Source of the DNA: Melioribacteraceae bacterium
GTDB lineage: Bacteria; Bacteroidota; Ignavibacteria; Ignavibacteriales; Melioribacteraceae
Assembly (NCBI GenBank): GCA_026987055.1
Contig: JALSNL010000269.1
Coordinates: 1-11,505, forward strand
Reading direction: 5' to 3'
DNA: 11,505 nt
The position numbers and the translations under genes are program-made. The notes beneath the pieces are model-generated. The model was not told where the DNA came from, ran no database searches, and worked only from the letters and a program-made list of their open reading frames with translations. This document shows, piece after piece, positions 7,288-11,505 of the stretch; positions within the stretch are counted from its first letter, which is position 1; each line of letters opens with the position of its first letter.

Positions 7288-8331
7288 ATGAAAAGAAAAG
7301 ACTTTATTAAATCCATTGGTTTATTAAGCACATTGCCAATTGCTTCGTGCAGCACAATAGTTTCGTCAACAAATAATAATTTAACTTCCGCTAAAATAAT
7401 TAAACCGCACAGATTAAAAAAAGGTGATACTGTAGGATTGATTTCTCCGGGAAGTTATATAACGAAAGCCCAATTGCAAGAATCCGTTGAAAATCTTGAA
7501 AGCATTGGACTTAAAGCATTTTACACAAATACAATCTTACACAAATATGGCTATCTTGCGGGAACTGACAAAGAAAGAGCCGAAGATATTAACCGTATGT
7601 TTGCCGATAAAAACATAAAAGGAATTTTTGCAGCTCGCGGCGGTTACGGTTGTTCCAGAATTTTACCAATGCTTGACTATAAAATGATAAAACAAAATCC
7701 TAAAGTTATTATCGGTTATAGTGATATTACTGCTTTGCTTTATGGAATTTATTCTCAAACCGGTTTGGTTACTTTCCACGGACCCGTCGGGATTTCTACA
7801 TTTAATGAATACTCTAACAAACATGTTAAAAACATTTTATTTAATCCGCATAAAACTTATACAATGAAAAATCTTCCGGATGATGAAAATAAAATTAATG
7901 TGATTAAAAGCGGAATTGCAAAAGGAAAACTTGTAGGTGGAAATTTATCTATAGTAGTAACAATGGTTGGAACAAAATACGATGTTGACTTAAAAAACAA
8001 AATTGTATTTCTTGAAGATGTTGGCGAAGAACCATATCGTATTGATAGAATGCTTACACATTTGTTAGAAGCAACAAACATAAAACAAGCTGCCGGTATA
8101 GCTCTTGGTGTTTTCAATAATTGCGAAATCAAAAAAGATGACCCTGAATTTGAAAATTCATTAACACTACAAGAAGTTTTTAAAGACAGATTCGGTAAAC
8201 TAAACATTCCTGTAATATCCGGTTTATCATTCGGACATATTTCAAACAAATTTACATTACCATTTGGAATAAAAGCAGAACTGAACACAATTGATAAAAG
8301 TTTAACTTTATTAGAGAATGCAGTAATATAA
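7288..8331 (+). CDS. Lipid-anchored LD-carboxypeptidase (peptidase family S66)
   Basis: A 347-residue S66 peptidase. Family members (LdcA-like) cleave the L-meso-diaminopimelyl-D-alanine bond of tetrapeptides during peptidoglycan recycling; a related branch (MccF) inactivates microcin C. The N-domain has KKGDTVGLISPGS (44-56), AARGGYGCSRIL (115-126) and the nucleophile motif IGYSDITAL with S145. The C-domain supplies E243 in VFLEDVGEEPYRIDR and H317 in LSFGHISNKFTLPFG, completing the Ser-Glu-His triad. The leader MKRKDFIKSIGLLSTLPIASC ends in the lipobox IASC (C21), so the enzyme is probably a lipoprotein. KRKDFIK resembles a twin-arginine signal with RK in place of RR. E. coli LdcA is cytoplasmic, so export here suggests action on peptides in the periplasm. 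No Shine-Dalgarno sequence precedes the ATG. Confidence 0.93.
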   Translation: MKRKDFIKSIGLLSTLPIASCSTIVSSTNNNLTSAKIIKPHRLKKGDTVGLISPGSYITKAQLQESVENLESIGLKAFYTNTILHKYGYLAGTDKERAEDINRMFADKNIKGIFAARGGYGCSRILPMLDYKMIKQNPKVIIGYSDITALLYGIYSQTGLVTFHGPVGISTFNEYSNKHVKNILFNPHKTYTMKNLPDDENKINVIKSGIAKGKLVGGNLSIVVTMVGTKYDVDLKNKIVFLEDVGEEPYRIDRMLTHLLEATNIKQAAGIALGVFNNCEIKKDDPEFENSLTLQEVFKDRFGKLNIPVISGLSFGHISNKFTLPFGIKAELNTIDKSLTLLENAVI

Positions 8332-8355
8332 AAATTATATTTATCTAAGTTATCG

Positions 8356-8374
8356 TTTCTAATCTAGAAATTTT
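8356..8374 (+). terminator. Weak candidate terminator after the LD-carboxypeptidase gene
   Basis: TTTCTA (8356-8361), a 3-base loop and TAGAAA (8365-8370) are followed by TTTT, 25 bases after the stop codon. The stem is only six base pairs with two G-C pairs and a tight loop, so it would be inefficient. The call rests on its position. Confidence 0.3.
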
Positions 8375-8414
8375 GGACTATTATTTTTTAATTTTACTCA
8401 TAATCTTAAGCTTT

Positions 8415-8511
8415 ATGTCACTATGTTGTAATGAAAAAACACGTGTAAGAGCAAGATTATGATTAAGAACAAAACCAAACAAATACTAAAAAAAATATCA
8501 TGAGAAAATAA
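8415..8511 (+). other. Chain of three tiny overlapping reading frames before priA
   Basis: Frame 1 runs 8415-8462 (MSLCCNEKTRVRARL). Frame 2 starts in its stop as ATGA at 8459 and ends at 8503 (MIKNKTKQILKKIS). Frame 3 starts in that stop, again ATGA, at 8500 and ends at 8511 (MRK). The priA GTG follows one base later at 8513. None has a good Shine-Dalgarno sequence. It could be a leader that couples translation into priA, or a coincidence in AT-rich DNA. Confidence 0.3.
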
Positions 8512-8512
8512 A

Positions 8513-10978
8513 GTGTACGCAGAAGTTGTATTTCCTTTACCATTTAGAAATTCATTTACTTATTCCATACCGGAAAAATTAGAAGAGCACACTATGCTTG
8601 GCGTACGTGTAGTTTGTCCCTTTGGCAAGAGAGTTTTAACCGGTTTTGTAATTAACGTTACCGAAACAACGGAAATAAAAAGCAAAATAAAATCTATACG
8701 CGATGTTCTTGACACACAACCGATTTTTAGCGAACAATCATTAGAATTTTACAAATGGATTGCAGATTATTATTTAAGCTCGCTTGGGGAAGCATTAAAA
8801 AACTCAGTTCCGTATGGTTTGGAAGTTGAATCGAAAAAGAAAGTAGTTAGCGACAAGGAACTTTGCCTTTCTTTATACGCTAAAGAGAAAAAACCTAACA
8901 GCACAAGAGCTAAACTTCTTAAGTTACTTTCGGAAAAGGAAACTTATAAAATCTCTCAACTTCAAAAGTTGGTTAAAAAGAAAAGTATTTATTCAGTATT
9001 AAAAACACTGGAGAACCATGGAGCGGTTTCAATTATCAATGAGATTGAAGATACTAAAGTAAAAGTAAAGCGACAAAAATTTGTAACATTAGATAAAGAA
9101 ATTGATGAAGTATATAATTTACTTCCCGAACTTGAGAGAAAATCATCAAAGCAAGTTGTAATAGTTTTGGAATTACTTGCAGCTAAAGGAAAAGCAATTC
9201 AACAAAGTGAATTATTGAAGAAAACGCAAGCCAATCAAAGCTCTATAAATTCTCTGGCTAAAAAAGGAATTGTAAAGATATTCCTTAAAGAAGTTGAACG
9301 TGTTTACAGAGAAACTTATTCCGAAGGTCTAAAAGATTTTGAATTAACCGGAAAACAAGTAGAAGTAATAAATGCTGTTGAAAAACATATTAACGAACAA
9401 TCATTTCACCCATTTCTACTGCACGGTGTAACCGGAAGCGGTAAAACTCAAGTTTATATTGAGCTTACAAAAAAAGCAATAGAGAATAATAAATCCGTCT
9501 TAATTCTTGTTCCGGAAATTTCACTTACTCCGCAAATTACTTCACGGTTTTTTAATAGTTTTGGTGAACAAGTTACGGTTATTCACAGCAGAATGTCTTT
9601 GGGCGAACGTTATGATGCTTGGCGCGGTGTACTCAGTGGGAAATACAAAATTGTAATTGGTCCACGCTCGGCTTTATTTGCTCCTTTAGAAAATATAGGC
9701 TTAATTGTAGTTGACGAAGAACATGACCAAAGTTATAAACAATACGATATGGTTCCAAAATACAACGCCAGAGATTCGGCTGTTTTGCGTGCTAAATTTA
9801 GTGAATGTCCTGTAGTTCTTGGTTCCGCAACACCCTCTTTGGAAAGTATGTATAATACAAAGACCGGAAAATTTACTTTACTTGAACTTAAAGAAAGAGT
9901 TGATAACGCAAAGTTACCTAAAATACGTTTAATTGATATTACGATTGAAAAAAAACGAAAACACATGGAAGGTGTTTTTTCCAAAACCCTTTTGGAAGAA
10001 ATTGAAAAAAGAATTAAGAAAAAAGAAGGTGTTATTTTACTTCAAAATAGACGCGGCTTTGCCACACAAGTTTACTGCGAAGATTGCGGTGAAATTGATA
10101 TGTGTAAAGATTGTTCGGTCTCAATGGTTTATCATATTAACAAAAACGTTATGAAATGCCATTATTGCGGAGCTATAAAACCTGTCCCCAAAGCTTGTAC
10201 AAATTGCGGTTCCCTATCAATTAAATTTTTCGGAACCGGAACTCAACGCGTTGAAGATGAACTTGAATTTTATTTTCCTAATATCAAAATTGAACGAATT
10301 GATTCCGATACAATAAGTAAAAAAGGTAAGCTGGGTTTAATACTTAACAGTTTTAGAAAGGGTGAAATTGATGTTTTGGTAGGCACACAAATTGTTTCCA
10401 AAGGAATGGATTTTTCCAATGTTACTTTGGTAGGTGTTATTTCTGCAGAAACATCTTTATGGATGCCGGATTTTAGAGCGGATGAAAGAACTTTCCAGTT
10501 ATTAACACAAGTTTCCGGTCGCTCCGGAAGAAGTAAAATTGAAGGTGAAGTAATTATTCAAACACAAAACCATAAAAATTTTGTACTGCAAAAAGTTTTA
10601 AATAATGATTACGATGGTTTTTACGAAAGTGAAATAATGCTGAGACAGCAAAGCCATTATCCGCCTTTTTCCAGAATTGCTTTAGTAGAAATAAAAGATG
10701 AGGATGACCAAAAAGCAAGACTGGCAATAAATGATTTTTATAGGATATTACAAAAATATAGCGATAAAATTATTTTATTACCTCCCAATGAAGCTGTAAT
10801 TGCTAAAATTAAAGGGATTTACCGATTTCAGATAATGTTAAAAAGTTTAAGAAAAGTTGACCCCAACGGCAGAATTTTGCGTAATGCTTTAAACAATGCT
10901 TTTGTTGAATTTAACCGTATTTCAAAATTCAGAGATGTAAAAATTTATTTTGATATTGACCCGCAAAGTGTATTGTAA
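8513..10978 (+). CDS. priA: Primosomal protein N', replication restart helicase PriA
   Basis: PriA (821 residues, at the long end of the family) recognises stalled forks and D-loops and reloads the replicative helicase by 3'-5' DNA unwinding. The N-terminal 3'-end-binding domain (about 1-105, starting YAEVVFPLPFRNSFTYSIP) fixes the GTG at 8513 as the start. A winged-helix and linker region follows (about 110-270). The helicase core has Walker A GVTGSGKT (305-312), VPEISLTP (333-340), the DEEH box (401-404), GSATPS (437-442), GTQIVSKGMDF (624-634) and motif VI QVSGRSGR (666-673). Eight cysteines inserted in the second helicase lobe (522, 525, 531, 534, 549, 552, 562, 565) form the two zinc sites. 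The C-terminal domain (about 710-821) is complete. The ribosome-binding site is weak and three mini-frames precede it. No primosome partner gene is adjacent. Confidence 0.98.
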   Translation: MYAEVVFPLPFRNSFTYSIPEKLEEHTMLGVRVVCPFGKRVLTGFVINVTETTEIKSKIKSIRDVLDTQPIFSEQSLEFYKWIADYYLSSLGEALKNSVPYGLEVESKKKVVSDKELCLSLYAKEKKPNSTRAKLLKLLSEKETYKISQLQKLVKKKSIYSVLKTLENHGAVSIINEIEDTKVKVKRQKFVTLDKEIDEVYNLLPELERKSSKQVVIVLELLAAKGKAIQQSELLKKTQANQSSINSLAKKGIVKIFLKEVERVYRETYSEGLKDFELTGKQVEVINAVEKHINEQSFHPFLLHGVTGSGKTQVYIELTKKAIENNKSVLILVPEISLTPQITSRFFNSFGEQVTVIHSRMSLGERYDAWRGVLSGKYKIVIGPRSALFAPLENIGLIVVDEEHDQSYKQYDMVPKYNARDSAVLRAKFSECPVVLGSATPSLESMYNTKTGKFTLLELKERVDNAKLPKIRLIDITIEKKRKHMEGVFSKTLLEEIEKRIKKKEGVILLQNRRGFATQVYCEDCGEIDMCKDCSVSMVYHINKNVMKCHYCGAIKPVPKACTNCGSLSIKFFGTGTQRVEDELEFYFPNIKIERIDSDTISKKGKLGLILNSFRKGEIDVLVGTQIVSKGMDFSNVTLVGVISAETSLWMPDFRADERTFQLLTQVSGRSGRSKIEGEVIIQTQNHKNFVLQKVLNNDYDGFYESEIMLRQQSHYPPFSRIALVEIKDEDDQKARLAINDFYRILQKYSDKIILLPPNEAVIAKIKGIYRFQIMLKSLRKVDPNGRILRNALNNAFVEFNRISKFRDVKIYFDIDPQSVL

Positions 10979-11026
10979 GTTGTAAAGTTTTACAAGGTTG
11001 TTGATGCTTTTGTAAACAGATTACAA
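10973..11026. repeat. Cluster of TTGTAA/TTACAA inverted half-sites after priA
   Basis: TTGTAA occurs at 10973-10978 (overlapping the priA stop), 10980-10985 and 11010-11015. Its complement TTACAA occurs at 10990-10995 and 11021-11026. These make two palindromes, TTGTAA-N4-TTACAA and TTGTAA-N5-TTACAA, starting 30 bp apart. They lie between two gene 3' ends, which is unusual for operators; weak hairpins that slow transcription are an alternative. Confidence 0.45.
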
Positions 11027-11078
11027 CATTTATAAGATTTCTTCTAAATTAAATTAAGAACGGTAATTTATTAGCCAA

Positions 11079-11116
11079 ACTTGTAGCAACGATTCAGGAG
11101 AATCGTTGCTACAAGT
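11079..11116. terminator. Perfect 17-bp hairpin between priA and the Yip1-type gene
   Basis: Arms ACTTGTAGCAACGATTC (11079-11095) and GAATCGTTGCTACAAGT (11100-11116) pair perfectly around the loop AGGA. Rightward the stem is followed by AATTTTAG, and leftward by TTTGG, so both T-tracts are short. It sits between convergent genes, about 100 bp past priA and 21 bp from the opposing stop, where a two-way terminator is expected. It is also the shape of dispersed palindromic repeats, so it may be one copy of a family. Confidence 0.6.
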
Positions 11117-11137
11117 AATTTTAGTTTATAAACGTAA

Positions 11138-11505
11138 TTACATATTTAAGAATTTCAAAAACGGTACACCTTGCGATATAAAAAACATTAGAACACTAAA
11201 CCCAATCCATAAACCGAAAAACGTAATCAAATATTTAGTTGTATTTTCCGATTTGAACATTTTTGCAAATGCAATACTAACAACAGCATAAAACCAAATA
11301 GAAAAAATATCCAACTTATGAGCCAGTAATCCAATTAAAGTATTGTTTTCCATACCTAAAAAAGAACCGACGCTTGTATCAATAAACATTTTATTCATTG
11401 CCATGGAAACAATTATCATAACAATAATTTGAATAACAAGAATATAAAAAGGCAATCCGTAAGCAACCATAGCATCCGAATAAGTACCTGTTCCTCCTAA
11501 AGTTA
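11138..11505 (-). CDS. Yip1-type integral membrane protein (partial, N-terminus beyond right edge)
   Basis: The frame stays open from its stop at 11138 to the window edge. The ATG at 11470 is internal, because in-frame codons upstream of it read TLGGTGTYSDA, a stretch typical of Yip1-domain proteins before the YGLP region. The visible 121 residues hold about three membrane segments: LPFYILVIQIIVMIIVSMAM, then a segment around IFSIWFYAVVSIAFAKMF, then YLITFFGLWIGFSVLMFFIS. The order LGG-G-Y, YGLP, and D-F-IW followed by a small-residue helix fits the C-terminal half of bacterial Yip1 family proteins. Their function is poorly defined; eukaryotic relatives act in vesicle trafficking. No partner gene is visible within the window. 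Confidence 0.75.
   Translation of the reverse strand, partial: TLGGTGTYSDAMVAYGLPFYILVIQIIVMIIVSMAMNKMFIDTSVGSFLGMENNTLIGLLAHKLDIFSIWFYAVVSIAFAKMFKSENTTKYLITFFGLWIGFSVLMFFISQGVPFLKFLNM

Noticed and set aside
7857..8288. 143-codon open frame on the minus strand
   Set aside because: It lies wholly antisense to the S66 peptidase, whose catalytic motifs fix the plus-strand frame. Its translation is low in complexity with no recognisable domain.
9733..9984. 83-codon minus-strand frame, and a 73-codon plus-strand frame at 9933-10154
   Set aside because: Both are shadows within priA, whose helicase and zinc motifs cover this stretch.
11106..11291. 61-codon plus-strand frame
   Set aside because: It starts inside the 17-bp hairpin and runs antisense to the Yip1-type gene, whose membrane pattern is convincing.

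Overview
The window comes from an AT-rich bacterial chromosome, roughly 30% GC by eye. It most resembles the Bacteroidota/Ignavibacteriota/Chlorobiota group. The reasons are a PepSY-TM protein with the N-terminal motifs LHRDIGY and NHSDDWNPNY, a DUF4920-type protein, a lipid-anchored LD-carboxypeptidase, and TTTG-N19-TAnnTTTG-like promoters beside more ordinary sigma70-like ones. Taxonomy is inferred from family resemblance and could not be tested here. No tRNA, rRNA, CRISPR array, transposase, integrase or phage gene was seen. The window looks like core and housekeeping chromosome, not an accessory island.

Left part (1-4108), all on the minus strand. Transcription begins with a LOG-family nucleotide hydrolase (3410-4108), which has its own sigma70-like promoter and a good intrinsic terminator. 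A second promoter drives a gene of unknown function (2635-3306). That gene overlaps a soluble three-PAS sensor histidine kinase (774-2648), which starts at TTG or GTG inside it. No response regulator lies nearby. Further left, after about 290 bp of non-coding DNA, is a conserved membrane protein of unknown function that runs off the left edge (1-480).

Middle part (4285-6956). An esterase-D-type alpha/beta hydrolase (4285-5076) diverges from the LOG gene and is followed by a short lipoprotein gene of unknown function (5171-5869). These face a minus-strand pair: a DUF4920-like exported protein (6513-6956), then a PepSY-TM membrane protein (5878-6432), with an 11-bp hairpin between them.

Right part (6957-11505). 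After a 331-bp divergent spacer come a lipid-anchored S66 LD-carboxypeptidase for peptidoglycan recycling or turnover (7288-8331) and the primosomal helicase PriA (8513-10978). PriA is preceded by a chain of three tiny overlapping reading frames. Past priA are TTGTAA/TTACAA palindromes and a perfect 17-bp hairpin, which may be a terminator or a dispersed palindrome. A Yip1-type membrane protein (11138 to the right edge) converges on priA.

I found no convincing new multi-gene system. The items most worth checking are the unknown gene overlapping the orphan kinase, the pre-priA small-ORF chain, and the palindromes around 10973-11116.
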